64,000 bases of DNA from Diploptera punctata (GCA_030220185.1 JASPKZ010004202.1:562001-626000); one strand, 5' to 3'; positions 1-10,190 are shown, numbered from the stretch's first letter. The notes: generated from the sequence alone by a model not told the origin. Made by a program: numbers and translations.

Positions 1-99
1 AATTTGATTCACTTGTTATTAAGATAAATTATAATCCAGTTCGCAGAAATCGATGTATAGAGCTTGAAAAGTTTTGGTTGCCATTGCACACTTGGCCGC

Positions 100-305
100 A
101 AACCTTCTCGCGGCTACAGCAGGCTGTGACACCAATCAGTTATAAAATGGCGGCAAGTACGTATTTATTGTTTTATATTGTTTCAAATAAAGTTCAGTTC
201 ATTTAAAATGCAGTAATTTGTTTCGTATAACGTTTATTAACACTACCTTTTGGATATATTTTTGTATATACATTGTATGTAGTGTACATAGAGGGCAGTG
301 GTTTT
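100..305 (+). repeat. REP-G dispersed repeat, copy 1 (partial)
   Basis: The stretch matches 39930-40160 and 51370-51600 almost base for base, including the blocks gtgacaccaatcag, aaaatggcggcaagta and catagagggcagtggtttta. No coding capacity or terminal repeats are visible, so the class is unknown. It stops where the SINE-F head begins. Confidence 0.75.
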
Positions 306-344
306 AATATATTTTATTACTTTCATTAAGAATGGAATTGTAGG

Positions 345-431
345 CGGCTCCGTGGCGCAAGTGGTTAGACGCTCGCTTCTCACCACTGGAGTCCCGAGAT
401 CGAATCTCGGTCACTCCAAGTGGGTTTCGTT
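345..431 (+). mobile_element. SINE-F tRNA-like head
   Basis: A pol III A-box-like block (ccgtggcgcaagtgg) is followed by a B-box-like block (gagatcgaatctcgg), about the spacing of a tRNA gene. The acceptor stem does not close, so this is a SINE head and not a functional tRNA. It runs into agtgggtttcg, the start of the SINE-F body seen at 1829, and then breaks abruptly into a jockey-like LINE. The body is therefore missing here. Confidence 0.65.
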
Positions 432-990
432 AAGAAACTGCAGATACTGCAAAACAAGTGTCCGCAAATCAAACTTTTGGCACCGCGTTACACAAGTATA
501 ACAGAGATGCACGAGGCCACGAAGGTGCCATATATTGATACTATCATAGCAGAAAGGGTCACCACCATGTTTCAAAACATAAGTGATCATGGAAACCCAA
601 TAGTACGCAATATAGGACACCTTCCACAATGGCGCACTACACATAGAAACATATTCGACCAAATAAATAATCCATAGTACTTAGCATGTGGCAACCAAGG
701 CCAGAAAGCTCAGTGCAGAGTGGCGTGGTTCATTCCGGTCCTGAATCGAGCCGAGCTCGTCAGCGACACGGTTTCCGATGCCCCAATCAAGCGAGATCTA
801 TTCACCTTGGCAACAATATCCATATAAATCCCATATTACTCCAAACAATAAAATATATCCCCATAAAATCGCCGTGTAGACTAGGGTATACCAGCTGAAC
901 CCAATACCGAATACACACGCGAATTCGCCGTCAAGGGGCAAAGACAAGTCCCAGGAAAGGCACACTGGAGAGGACCAATAGCTGTCACCA
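423..990 (+). mobile_element. Jockey-type LINE 3' fragment
   Basis: An 85-codon open stretch (420-677) contains LQILQNKCPQIKLLAPRYTS and then the HLPQWRTTHRNIF block. This is the thumb/C-terminal end typical of jockey-clade reverse transcriptases (family knowledge). The catalytic RT core and endonuclease are absent, so the copy is 5' truncated. About 300 bp of non-coding 3' sequence follows the stop at 675-677 and ends in a gatgatgatgg tail next to SINE-F. Non-functional. Confidence 0.7.
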
Positions 991-995
991 CGTGA

Positions 996-1252
996 TGATG
1001 ATGGTGGACGAAACGGAGCTTGGGTAGGTTTTTCTCGGGGTTTCTCCCCGTTTTCCCCTGCCACAATTTCATTCCATCATTTCTCCATATTCATCTCATT
1101 CATTTCGTTCATCTCCCCGTGGTGGTGCAGCAGGCGTGGTCGGCCGGCACCCTCGTCATTCACAGACCTGTACATAAGGGACTTCATCTCATCTCATTCC
1201 TCGACCCGACGTTCAGTTGGACACGAATTGAGAATATTTATTTTAAAAATGC
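996..1252 (+). mobile_element. SINE-F body, 5' truncated
   Basis: It shares the cggagcttgggcaggttt, cccctgccacaatttcatt and ggcaccctcgtcattcaca blocks with 1829-2043 and 38786-39040. It ends in gttggacacgaattgagaat and an AT-rich tail. No tRNA head is attached. Confidence 0.8.
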
Positions 1253-1810
1253 TATAGAAACAAAACTTATTATTTAATTTGATTTGCTATTTTTTTAGAT
1301 CGTTTATAGGTCGTCATCTTCTGAGTCCTGGTTGTCACACATAGGATGCCAGAGGACCAATCTTAATACAATGCAAGTTGAGTTCTGCAGAAGGACTTGA
1401 GTTATGGTGATGACAAGGACATAATGAATTTAAACCACGGACCGCAGTAATACGTATTACTTAGATATGCTACAATAAATTACTGTGCACGCTCTAATGC
1501 GTGCCTACTCGTTCCAATATCCCACAACTATTATCCGGGTTGGCAACGCATGGCCCGTGACATGTGCATGATCTCCAGTAATGTCACACTTGCTGGACCA
1601 TACCCGCTACAAGATTACAGCAAAAACTAATATTATTCAAATCATCTCCTACACTCCGTGAGGTACGGTCTACTATCCTTGTGTGCCGTCCATGTCTAAC
1701 AATGTTCACAACGACATTTATGGACAATTTTCTGCTTTTGACAAAATTATTGGAAATGCTTGGGTGTTTTCACCCGACCCTCCTAACACATTCTAGTGCA
1801 TTTATCAGTT
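1253..1810. other. No gene recognised
   Basis: AT-rich sequence with stops in all frames and no match to the repeat families defined in this window. I see no promoter, RNA or repeat structure I can support. Confidence 0.5.
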
Positions 1811-2043
1811 ACCCGAGTCTCGGTCACTGAAAGTGGGTTTCGTGGTGGAGCTTGGGCAGGTTTTCTCCCGTTTTCCCCTGCCACAATTTCTCCACACTAA
1901 TCTCATCTATTTTCTTTCATTTCGTTCATCTGCCGCAGTGATGGTGCGTCAAGGCGGGGTCGGTCGGCACCCTCGTCATTCACAAACCTCTATAACTCTG
2001 AGTAGTTGGACACCAGTTGACGATATGTTTTTTATTTAATCAA
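1811..2043 (+). mobile_element. SINE-F copy (partial head plus body)
   Basis: It begins with the B-box remnant cgagtctcggtcact, continues through the whole body (aagtgggtttcgtggtgg to ggcaccctcgtcattcaca), and ends at gttggacaccagttgacgat followed by an AT-rich tail. This is the most complete body copy of the family here. The A-box half is lost. Confidence 0.8.
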
Positions 2044-2083
2044 TAAAACTATATATAGGCCTATGTTGACACGTAGAAATACA

Positions 2084-3072
2084 TCTCATTCATAGTGTTC
2101 TGCTCAAGAGCAGGTCTTTCACTGCAAACTCAGCATTCTCCACTCTTTCCTTAACTCAGCTTTCCTTTTTTGTATCTGCATACAAACCATTTATTTTAAT
2201 ATTGTCTATCATCTGATGTCTTTTTCTGCCTCTAACTTTCTTTCCGTTGACCATTCCTTCTAGGGCATCCTTCAGCAGGCAGTTTCTTCTTAGCCAGTGA
2301 CCAATCCAATTTCTTTTCCTCTTCTTTTTGAGTTCCAACATTGTTCTTCTTTCACCCACTCTGTCTAGCACATGTTCATTTCTTACTTTGTCTCTCCATT
2401 TTATACGTTCCATTGTTCTCCATATCCACATCTCAAAAGCTTCCAGTCGCTTTTCCTCATTCCGTCGTAATGTCCACGTCTGTGCACCATATAATGCTAC
2501 ACAAAGCACTTCAATAGCCTCTTTCTTATTTCTCTTGCCATAGGTCCGCAGAAAATGCTTCTCTTCTTGTTGAAAGCTTCTTTTGCCATTGCTATCCTCT
2601 GCTTTACTTCTTGACCGCAGTTCATGTTACTGCTGATAGTACAACCCAAGTATTTGAAGCTCTCCACTTGCTCAATGGCCTCATCTTTAATCTTCATGTT
2701 TATCTTCCTTGGTTTCTTTCCTATAATCATGGCCTTCGTCTTATTTATATTTATCTTCATCCCATAATCCTCGCACTTGTCATTCAGCTCCATCAGCATG
2801 TTCCTCAATGTCATTGCATCTTCTGCTAGCAAAGCCATATCATCAGCAAATCTTATGCACTTTATTCTTCTTCCTCCCATGTGTACGCCTCCCGTATTAC
2901 TGAAGCAGTTCTTCATTAGGTCTTCCAGGTAGATGTTGAAAAGGGTAGGTGATAGAGGACATCCTTGCCTCACCCCTCTGACATTTCTTCTCCTATCTTC
3001 ACTTTTATTCGCTGTTTCATATAAAGACTACTCATGAGCCTCCTCTCCTTCCAGTTCACGACAATTTTCTTC
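2084..3072 (-). mobile_element. LINE-B reverse transcriptase, 5' truncated
   Basis: Read on the minus strand, two open stretches (2973-2497 and 2509-2156) together give the end of an RT. They contain RQGCPLSPTLFNIYLEDL, the catalytic box FADDMALLAED, and FKYLGCTIS. Then come YGAQTWTLRRNEEKRLEAFE, WIGHWLRRNCLLKDALEG and GRKRHQMIDNIK. They overlap in different frames, so one frameshift disrupts the ORF. The endonuclease and RT fingers are missing, so the copy cannot move itself. After the coding part a short 3' region holds the inverted repeat 2100-2113 (ctgctc/gagcag stem). The same hairpin occurs in the second copy at 15413-15945 and, with compensatory changes, in SINE-C. The clade resembles RTE/CR1-type RTs; the exact clade is unassigned. 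Confidence 0.85.
2100..2113 (-). promoter_or_regulatory. LINE-B 3' hairpin
   Basis: Perfect 6-bp stem (ctgctc/gagcag) with a 2-nt loop near the LINE-B 3' terminus. It is probably part of the RNA structure recognised by the LINE-B reverse transcriptase; this is an inference from its sharing with SINE-C. Confidence 0.55.
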
Positions 3073-3074
3073 AA

Positions 3075-4512
3075 GTATAATGGAAATGGACAGCTAATGA
3101 CAAATGAGGGAAATTTTGAAGAAGTGGCTGAATTCAAATAAGAAGAAACTAATAATTACAAACAGCAATGAGGTGCAAAAAGAAATTGAAAATAGGCACA
3201 ATTCTTGAAATGCGCGCTATTATGCATTGTAAGGATTATTTTCGTTCCACTTCTATCAAAAAAGTTAAACTAAAAGTGTATAAAATTGATATTTTCGCAG
3301 ACATGTTATAAAAGGGATGCGAAACATGAACTCTTACTTCAAGAGAGAAGAAAAGATTACGAGTAGGCCTATTTGAGAAAAAAGTTCTTAGCAAATAATT
3401 TTTGCAAGGGATGAAGATGATATGAGACATTATAAATAAACTAATGGAAGAATATACAAAATGGGGACTGAATATAAATTTACAGAAAACAGACTAGGCC
3501 TATATGTGTTCGGGAAAGGATGTGGATGACCTTATACTCGAAACAGGGAATATAAAAAAATGCGAAATTTTTAAACATCTCGGGTCAATATTTATATGTT
3601 TAGTTACATGTAAAAGAAATTTACAAACTAAAATTGCAATGGAAAAATATGTAATTAAGACATTACATGGAATAATTTCGAACAAAAATATTACAGAGGA
3701 AAGTAAAATGAACATTTATAAGAGCATAATACAGAATATTTTGTCATATGGAAGTGAAACTTGGTCTTTCACGGAATTACAAAAGAATAAAATTAGAACA
3801 GTTGAATTTGATTATCTTAGAAGAAGCCTTCAAAAAGCAAGACAGGATAAAATAGGAAATGAATTCCTTTGAAGAGAAATGAATGTTACCACATCTGTTG
3901 TTAAGAGGATTGAAAATCAAACGCTTAAATGTTATGGCCATGTACAAAGAATGGGAAATGAAAGATGGCCAAAAAATATATACCAATGGTCACCTCTGGA
4001 AGAAACAAATGTGGCAGACCAGGATGGAAACATAATGTATGATAGGAATATGGAAGAGGGAGATTGGAATCATAGAGATATATGGAAACTGAAGACGGCA
4101 AACCTATAAGTGGGGGAAAGCCGAAGAAGTAGAAGAAGGAAACATTTTGGACCAAAGAGAGACGAACAGACAGGCAAATGGAGAAGCATAAATGACAGTG
4201 AACTTCATTATTCTTATGGGAAACCAGATATAATAATAACAACACTTAAGTCTAGTAGACTGCGATATGCAGGACATGTATTACGAACGGGGAATGAAAA
4301 AGGGCATGAAAACTTCTTGTAGAAAAACCAGAGGGAAAAAGCCCTGTTGGTAGACCAAGAATGAGATGGAAAAATAACATTAACTATGATTTGGAGGAAG
4401 TAGATTAAACAGGGAATGATTGGAAAACAGCTCAGGATAGGGGTGTGTAGAGAGCTTATGTCCGCGCGGCCATAAACCTACGGGTTTCTATAGTGCCAGT
4501 GAGTTAGTTAAT
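3075..4512 (+). mobile_element. RTE-1 fragment split by LINE-F
   Basis: Two collinear RTE-1 pieces (3075-3413 and 4138-4512) correspond to the C-terminal third of the full-length ORF, from NGNGQLMTNEGNFEEVAEF to the last codons. They are separated by a LINE-F insertion. Degenerate copies of an (A)nTTTTG sequence flank the insert (3398-3409 and 4142-4151) and look like an aged TSD. Many stops; inactive. Confidence 0.85.
3414..4137 (+). mobile_element. LINE-F reverse transcriptase 3' fragment
   Basis: Open stretches at 3504-3872 and 3879-4109 encode INKLMEEYTKWGLNINLQK, DVDDLILETGNIKKC, SYGSETWSFTELQKNK, CYGHVQRMGNERWPKNIYQW and a C-terminus in KTANL. The same family lies on the minus strand at 44521-45452, which lets the missing parts be recognised. 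A stop (tga at 3870-3872) splits the frame. The 3' end is a (gaagaagtagaagaag) tail. It begins just past the catalytic YADD-type box, so it is 5' truncated and dead. Confidence 0.85.
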
Positions 4513-4926
4513 GAGTTTGAAAGTAAGCTCGTCATTTGACGTATCTAAAGATGCCAGATGTCACATGTCCTTAGCGCATATAAATAAGAATGACGTATAA
4601 ACTGGGGCAGTTGAACAAGACAGTGATTTGCTTCAGAAGAATACAATTGTGCGATCCCTTCGCTTTATAGAGCTGTAAATGTATACACTGTTTTTTACAA
4701 TCACTACTGACAGCTAACGTCTCCATTATTCATTTGATTAGCATAAAAAGTTAATCTTTTCAAGATTAACTTCCTGGCGCACACTTGGGAGAATGTATTG
4801 TTACCTGAGCACATAGTTGCCAACTTCCCATTGAAAAAAATTATTACAACTAATATTAATGAAGTAGAAATTAATAGCAGTAACAGCATAACAGAAGAAA
4901 TTCTCCATCAAGCAAACTTTATTATA
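4513..4926. other. No gene recognised
   Basis: AT-rich DNA between two RTE-1 copies. The last few bases (ttattatataaaac) are the left half of an insertion site whose unoccupied paralogue is at 30937. Nothing else recognisable. Confidence 0.5.
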
Positions 4927-4942
4927 TAAAACTTTCCTCATT

Positions 4943-5594
4943 TTGAAGAAATGGCAGATTTCAAGTATCTAGGAACAATAATTAAAAATAGGAATGAGAT
5001 GCACAAAGAAATTAAACACAGACTCAATTCTGGAAATGCATGCTATTATGCATTGCAGAGACTATTGATGTCCCAACTCCTTTCAAAAAAAACGTTAAAC
5101 TGAAAATATATAAAACTGTTATTCTTCCAGTTATATTATATGGACGCGAAACATGGATTCTTACTTTAAGGGAACAAAGAAGATTACGAGTATTTAAGAA
5201 TAAAGTTCTTAGGAAAATTTTTGGACCAAACAGAGATAATCAGACAGGCGAATGGAGAAGACTACATAACTGTGAACTACATAGTCTTTATAAGAAGTCA
5301 GATAAAATAAGAACAGTTAAGTCTCGTAGACTGCGATGGGCAGGACATGTGACACGTATGGGAGATGAAAGAGGTGCATGGAAGCTTCTTATAGGAAAAC
5401 CAGAGGGAAAACGCCCAGTTGGTAGACGAACAATAAGGTGAGAGAATAACATTAACCATGATTTGAGGGAAGTAGATTATACAGGGAATGATTGTAAAAC
5501 ATTAGCTCAGAATAGGTATGTATGTATAGCTTACGTCCACGCGGCCATGAACCTACGGGTTCGATGGAGCCAGTGAGTTAGTTAGTCAGTTAAT
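4943..5594 (+). mobile_element. RTE-1 5'-truncated insertion with 16-bp TSD
   Basis: Starts inside the FEEVAEFKYLGTI region and runs to the RTE-1 3' end and its gttagttagtcagtt tail. An open stretch (5040-5441) still reads LREQRRLRVFKNKVLRKIFG through RLRWAGHVTRMGDERGAW. Both sides carry taaaactttcctcatt (4927-4942 and 5595-5610), an intact TSD. The paralogue at 30937-31200 lacks the insertion. Confidence 0.93.
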
Positions 5595-5610
5595 TAAAAC
5601 TTTCCTCATT

Positions 5611-5909
5611 AGAGGATTGCCTCAAGGACAAAGTGATACAGACAATTAATTTTCGAAATTGATGAAATACGTTTTGTAAATACATTAATTTCATTTTTAA
5701 TTGAACTATATTCTATAAAGTAGAAATTTTGTAATGATGGTTTCATAAAATTGAAATTGACCCTATAATGGCAGCGATGGCAATTTCAGAAAGGTACACT
5801 CTGTCCAAATCTAAGGAATTCCAAACTTTGGCTAAGAATCCTGGTATAGTACCTCTTGCCCCGATTATCAATCCTGTGACAGTTATACTAATTGGTATTT
5901 ATCTTAGTA
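5611..5909 (+). repeat. Unclassified duplicated sequence, copy 1
   Basis: Collinear with 30960-31190, including gaggattgcctcaaggacaa and gatggcaatttcagaaagg. Both copies keep an ATG-initiated frame with the sense ERYTLSKSKEFQ.LAKNPGI (5768-5983 here), about 45 codons alike. It may be a remnant of a coding exon or of an unknown element. I recognise no family. Confidence 0.6.
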
Positions 5910-6164
5910 ATAGGTCCTTGGCCTACTATCCGGCTGCTGGCCTCACATCCACATGTGTTAATCAGAGGTGGACGATCATCTAGCATGTCGGGCCCCCCAG
6001 CCGTTATAGCCGGTCTTCTCAACCTGGAGTAGCTACTTATTGTAGCTACACAAATGCCTCACGATGCTGGGTGGACACCGGTCCCATACTGGACGAAATT
6101 TCATGGAAAATGTCTTCCCCCATGGGGACTCGAACCAGCGCAAGTCCCGTAGCTCTGCGCCAAC
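5910..6164 (-). mobile_element. SINE-B partial copy
   Basis: Minus-strand SINE-B body and part of its tRNA-like head. Shared blocks are ggctgctggcctcacatcca, gccgttatagc, cctcacgatgctgggtg and ggggactcgaaccagcgcaa. The extreme 5' end (A-box) has been replaced by a LINE fragment at 6165. Confidence 0.85.
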
Positions 6165-6285
6165 TGGACATAGCGACCAAGAAAGACGAAACATCGGTGG
6201 ATGGTCAAGACCATCTTCGTTAGGTTTACACTCACAGGTCAGATTACCTAAAACGGATTTGTTCATAACGATGATTACGAAATAA
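6165..6285 (+). mobile_element. LINE-O 3' terminal fragment
   Basis: Matches 54885-54985 in the LINE-type tail: a SGHRDQ/DIGTKEDQ-like stretch, then cctaaaacggatttgttc, then a degenerate gatgat tail. Only the 3' end is left. Confidence 0.5.
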
Positions 6286-6370
6286 TCTGTCGACCTAGTC
6301 CGGGTTTAAACCCGACACTCAGGATCAGAAGGAAGGAACTTAACACCAAGGCAGTTAAGATCATTTATAA
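6284..6370 (-). mobile_element. SINE-E head remnant
   Basis: Contains cgggtttaaacccgacact, a B-box on the minus strand, then a degenerate tRNA-like body. Related remnants lie at 7115-7210 and 26790-27010. Confidence 0.45.
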
Positions 6371-6424
6371 AAAGAAGATGAAATCAATATTCCGAATATC
6401 AACCATAATTTATAGTTGTTGTGG

Positions 6425-7068
6425 GAAATATATGGTCACAGATAGAAATACATTATATTGTGGAAATGGGCAGCTAGTGACAAATTATGGGAGTTTTAAA
6501 GGAATTCAAATACCTAGGAACAATAATCACAAATAGGAATGAGATGCACAAAGAAATTAAACATAGGCTCAATTCTGGAAATGCGTGCAATTATGCATTG
6601 CAGAGACCCTTGACTTCCCAACTCCTTTCAATACTCTTATTTTAAGGGAGGAAAGGAGATTACCAGTATTTGAGAATAAAATTCTTAGGAACATTTTTAG
6701 ACTAAAGAGAGATGAACAGACAGGTGAGTGGAGAAGACTATAGGCCTATAACAGTGAACTACATGGTCTTTATAGAAAGCCAGATATAATAATTACAGTT
6801 AAGTCTCGTAGGCTGCGATGGGCAGGACATGTGGCACGTATGGGTGATGAAAGAGATGCATGGAAGCATCTGGCAGGAAAATCAGAGGGAAAACGCCCAG
6901 TTGGTAGGCCAAGAATAAGATGGGAGAATAACATTAACCACGATTTGAGGGAAGTAGATTATGCAGGGAATGATTGGAAAACATTACCTCAAGATAGGGA
7001 TGTATGGAGAGCTTATGTCCGCGCGGCCATGAACCTACGTGTTCGATAGTGCCAGTGAGTTAGTTACT
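6425..7068 (+). mobile_element. RTE-1 5'-truncated copy
   Basis: Covers the RTE-1 C-terminal region from the KYMVT-equivalent point to the tail at gagttagttacttag. The final open part (6831-7049) reads GRPRIRWENNINHDLREVDY and ends NLRVR, like the full-length copy. Internal deletions near 6630 and stops make it inactive. I see no clear TSD. Confidence 0.9.
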
Positions 7069-7114
7069 TAGCCTATTAGTGAGATGTTTCTGTCAGTAAT
7101 TTTATTTTCAATTT

Positions 7115-7210
7115 GATCCTAAACAACAAATCGACCCAGATCGAGATTGAACCCGCGATACTTGGGACCAGAGGGAAGGAACGTAACCTCTAGACCATTA
7201 AGAACGTTGA
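7115..7210 (-). mobile_element. SINE-E head remnant
   Basis: On the minus strand, a B-box-like block (the complement of gagattgaacccgcgatac) and a tRNA-like body like those at 6284 and 26960. Heavily decayed. Confidence 0.4.
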
Positions 7211-7721
7211 TAAAAAGAGCCTGAAGGTAGTAATTATATAATCAACCCTAAGTTGTATTTATTGTAGGAATAAATTATGTATTTATAAATTATAAATAGA
7301 GTAAAGTTGGAGAACTTGGGAGATTGTGGTATAACTCGCTTTTACCCGCAGTTGAAATGTGATAATGTATCATTCTTCCCAAGTCATACTCAGATGCCAA
7401 GTATAAATAAAAATAAAAATAGTAAAAGAGACCGATGTAGTCACCACCCCAGCAATCAAATGTTCCCCGCCAGAACACTGTAGTAGGGTTGCCAGTCATA
7501 AGCGGATTATCTCGGGCCAGATCTTAGGGGCGTGGAGTACAGGCTTCTAAACAGCCTTTGAATTTGAGATCAAGGTACATTTGTGAAGAGGGGATCAAGG
7601 AGGCTATGAAAAAATTAAGAGACAGCGATGGCTTGGCAGTTCGGATGAAGCCGTGTTGCAGGTGTTAAGGCTAACATCACAGCAATATAATTCATATCCT
7701 GTTTATATAAGGTTCCTACAT
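7211..7721. other. No gene recognised
   Basis: AT-rich, no frame longer than about 70 codons with recognisable content, and no match to the repeats defined here. Confidence 0.5.
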
Positions 7722-7841
7722 TACAACTCAATTCTGGAAATGCACACTATTATACATTACAGAGACTCTTGTCCCAACTTCTCTCAAAAATTTTAAACTC
7801 AAAATATATAAAAACGTTATTCTCCCTGTTATCATCTTCTT

Positions 7842-8837
7842 CACTTCAGGGTTTAGGTGAATCGCTTCTTCCGAATTCACAATGATTCCTTCCATCTCTG
7901 CCCAGGTCTTCCTAACTAACTAACTCACTGGCACTATCGAACCAGTAGGTTCATGGACGCGCGGACATAAGATCTCCATACATCCCTATCCTGAGCCAAT
8001 GTTTTCCAATCATCCCCTGTATAATCTACTTACCTCAAATCATAGTTAATATTATTCTCCCACCTCATTCTTGGTCTACCAACTGGGCGTTTTCCCTCTG
8101 GTTTTCCTACAAGAAGCTTCCATGCACGTCTTTCATTCCCCATTCGTGCCGCATGTCCTGCCCATCGCAGTCTACGAGACTTAACTGTTCTTATTATATC
8201 TGGCTTCCTATAAAGACCATGTAATTCAGTGTTATGCAGTCTTCTCCATTCACCTGTCTGTTCATCTCTCTTTGGTCCAAAAAAAATCCTAAGAACTTTA
8301 TTCTTAAATTCTCGCAATCTCCTTTCCTCCCTTAAAGTAAGAGTCCATGTTTCGCAACCATATAATATAACTGGTAGGATAATAGCTTTATACGTTTTCA
8401 GTTTAACGTTTTTGAAAGGAGTTGGGACATCAAGAGTCTCTGCAATACATAATAACATGCATTTCCAGAATTGAGCCTAGGTCTTCTTACATCCCTTAAT
8501 CCCTTTGATTTATAATGATATGCTATCTTGGGCAATCTCGTTTCTTCCAATCTCTGAACGTGCTGTTCCCAGCCGACGCGGTGTTGTTGAATTCTATCAT
8601 TTATTGAATGTATTTCTAATTCGCTTCTTATTTCTTCATTTCTTATGTGGTCCAATTTTGTGCATCCTTTGGTCCTTCTTAGAAAAGTCATTTCTGCACT
8701 TTTTATTCTACTGGAACCCCTCTTATTTGTTGCCCAGGACTCACTACCGTATAAAAGTACCGGTACCGCCATTGTTTTGTACAACTTCAATCTTGTATCC
8801 TTCCTTGTTTTATGTTTTAGTGTTGTATGAATGGTGC
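7842..8837 (-). mobile_element. LINE-L RT fragment, interrupted
   Basis: The minus-strand open frame at 8790-8487 reads KLYKTMAVPVLLYGSESW, FLRRTKGCTKLDHIRNEE and RLPKIAYHYKSKG, the C-terminal signature of an RTE-like RT. The GRP..RWKE box and the gaagaagatgat tail continue at 7903-7842, beyond the RTE-1 insertion. 5' truncated and inactive. Confidence 0.85.
7912..8478 (-). mobile_element. RTE-1 5'-truncated insertion inside LINE-L
   Basis: Minus-strand RTE-1 3' end with an open frame (8458-8030) from VKLKTYKAIILPVILYGCE to GRPRMRWENNINYDLR. The tail (ttagttagttag on the minus strand) is at 7912. Flanking aggtcttc at 7904-7911 and 8479-8486 is an 8-bp TSD, and joining the flanks restores the LINE-L GRP box. 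The sequence is very close to the full-length copy, so it is fairly young. Confidence 0.92.
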
Positions 8838-9286
8838 CACATGGATGTAAACTTGTACGCTTACTTTATGGGAGAAGTAAAGATTACGAGTATTTGAAAG
8901 TAAAGTTCATAGCAAAATTTATGGACCAAAGACAGATGAACAAACAGGTGAATGGAGAAGACTACATAACAGTGAGTTACATAATCTTCATGGGAAACCA
9001 GATATAATAAGGACAGTTAAGTCTGGTAGACTGCGATGGGTAGGACATGTGGCACGAATAGGAAATGAAAGGCGTGCATGGAAGCTTCTTGTAGGACATC
9101 CAGAGGGAAAACGCCTACTTGGTAGACCAAAAATGAGATGTGAAAATAACATTAACTATGATTTGAGGTAAGTAGATTATACAGGGAATGATTGGAAAAC
9201 ATTGGCTCAGGATAGGGATGTATGGAGAGCTTATGTCCGCGCGGCCATGAACCTACGGGTTCGATAGTGCCAGTGAGTTAGTTAGT

Positions 9287-9335
9287 TAATCTCATTCCTA
9301 TTTGTGATTATTGTTCCTAGGTATTTCAAAAGTTT
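9287..9335 (-). mobile_element. RTE-1 micro-fragment (inverted)
   Basis: About 50 bp of the YLGTIITNRNEM region on the minus strand, abutting the 3' tail of the plus-strand copy. Probably a rearrangement product. Confidence 0.6.
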
Positions 9336-9630
9336 TTGTACTTCATAGAAGCAACATCATTGTAGCCAAATCTTTTACGGTTAAATTGGGAATTAGGACA
9401 AAATATAGTAAACATTAGAAAGCGAATCACTGGGTCGCTTGAATCGTTTGAACGATTTAAAACTTGACACATGGCGACGCTAATGAACGGTTCAAACTCG
9501 TTATTAGTTCTCATGTGTACAAGTCCCCGGTTCTAATCACCAAATTTCCTGTAATTATCTGTCTGAAAAGAGAAAACCTAATCAATGCTCTACATATGTT
9601 CAGCGTTAAGATTTTGAGCTTATCCAGATG
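9336..9630. other. No gene recognised
   Basis: Nothing recognisable on either strand; stops in all frames. Confidence 0.4.
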
Positions 9631-9705
9631 TGATTAATAACTAACTAACTCACTGGCATTAACGAACCCGTAGGTTCATGGCCGAGCGGACATAACCTCT
9701 ACATA
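9631..9705 (-). mobile_element. RTE-1 3'-end fragment
   Basis: Only the last about 75 bp of RTE-1 on the minus strand (tail taactaactaactcactggc, then the final codons), followed by a (cat)n run. Confidence 0.75.
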
Positions 9706-9837
9706 CAAACCTATCATCATCATCATCAACAACAAGGATTAAATAATCAATTGAGCTGGTGTTTACTTGATGAAAATCCATATTTATTAATTAAATAAAA
9801 ATAAAAACCAAAATAAAAAAAGGAAAAAATTATCAGG

Positions 9838-9853
9838 AGTATATAAATTGAAG
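9838..9853 (+). repeat. Target-site duplication of RTE-1 (left)
   Basis: agtatataaattgaag is repeated at 13120-13135. It flanks the element exactly and encodes the YKLK of the interrupted PLE endonuclease. Confidence 0.95.
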
Positions 9854-9878
9854 CCCTCCATGGTATCTTTACCTTGTC

Positions 9879-10190
9879 GTGGTGGAGTGGCTTGCGTGCT
9901 TAAATGATCCTGAGAGCTATGCCGGCGGTAGCATTGCTGCCGATAGGGTTACCCATGCCGGACTGGTCGAAGGTGATAAGCCAGACGAAAAAAGTACCTT
10001 GGGCGAAAGAGTGACGATCTTTCACCGTAAAAATACAACCGTCAAGAAATGCGGACATGGGTTCATCTGGGGTAAAATTTTCCGGAGGTCAAATAGTCCC
10101 CCATTCGGTTCTCCGGGCGGGGACTACTTCAGGGAACCCATGCCAAAGGCTCAAACACAGGGACATGTTCCTAGGAACATGGAATGTTAG
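9879..10190 (+). CDS. Possible short upstream ORF of RTE-1 (uncertain)
   Basis: A 103-codon open frame from an ATG close to the element's 5' end. It overlaps the start of the main ORF in another frame and stops 26 bp past the inner ATG at 10165. No domain is visible. Some RTE elements have a small overlapping ORF1 (family knowledge), so it may be translated. It may equally be an incidental open frame in a conserved, structured 5' UTR. The other copies here are 5' truncated, so there is no comparison inside the window. Confidence 0.3.
   Translation: MVEWLACLNDPESYAGGSIAADRVTHAGLVEGDKPDEKSTLGERVTIFHRKNTTVKKCGHGFIWGKIFRRSNSPPFGSPGGDYFREPMPKAQTQGHVPRNMEC

Larger units (their letters stand above)
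7722..9290 (+). mobile_element. RTE-1 copy split by LINE-L
   Basis: The left piece (7722-7841) matches the LNSGNACYY to LPVIL region. The right piece (8838-9290) resumes at the GCETWTLTL-equivalent point and runs through AGHVARIGNERRAW to the NLRVR codons and the tail gagttagttagttaa. The interruption is LINE-L (minus strand), which itself holds another RTE-1 copy, giving a three-level nest. Confidence 0.85.

Noticed and set aside
352..420. Candidate tRNA gene
   Set aside because: A- and B-box-like blocks are present, but the acceptor stem does not pair and the sequence runs into SINE-F body.
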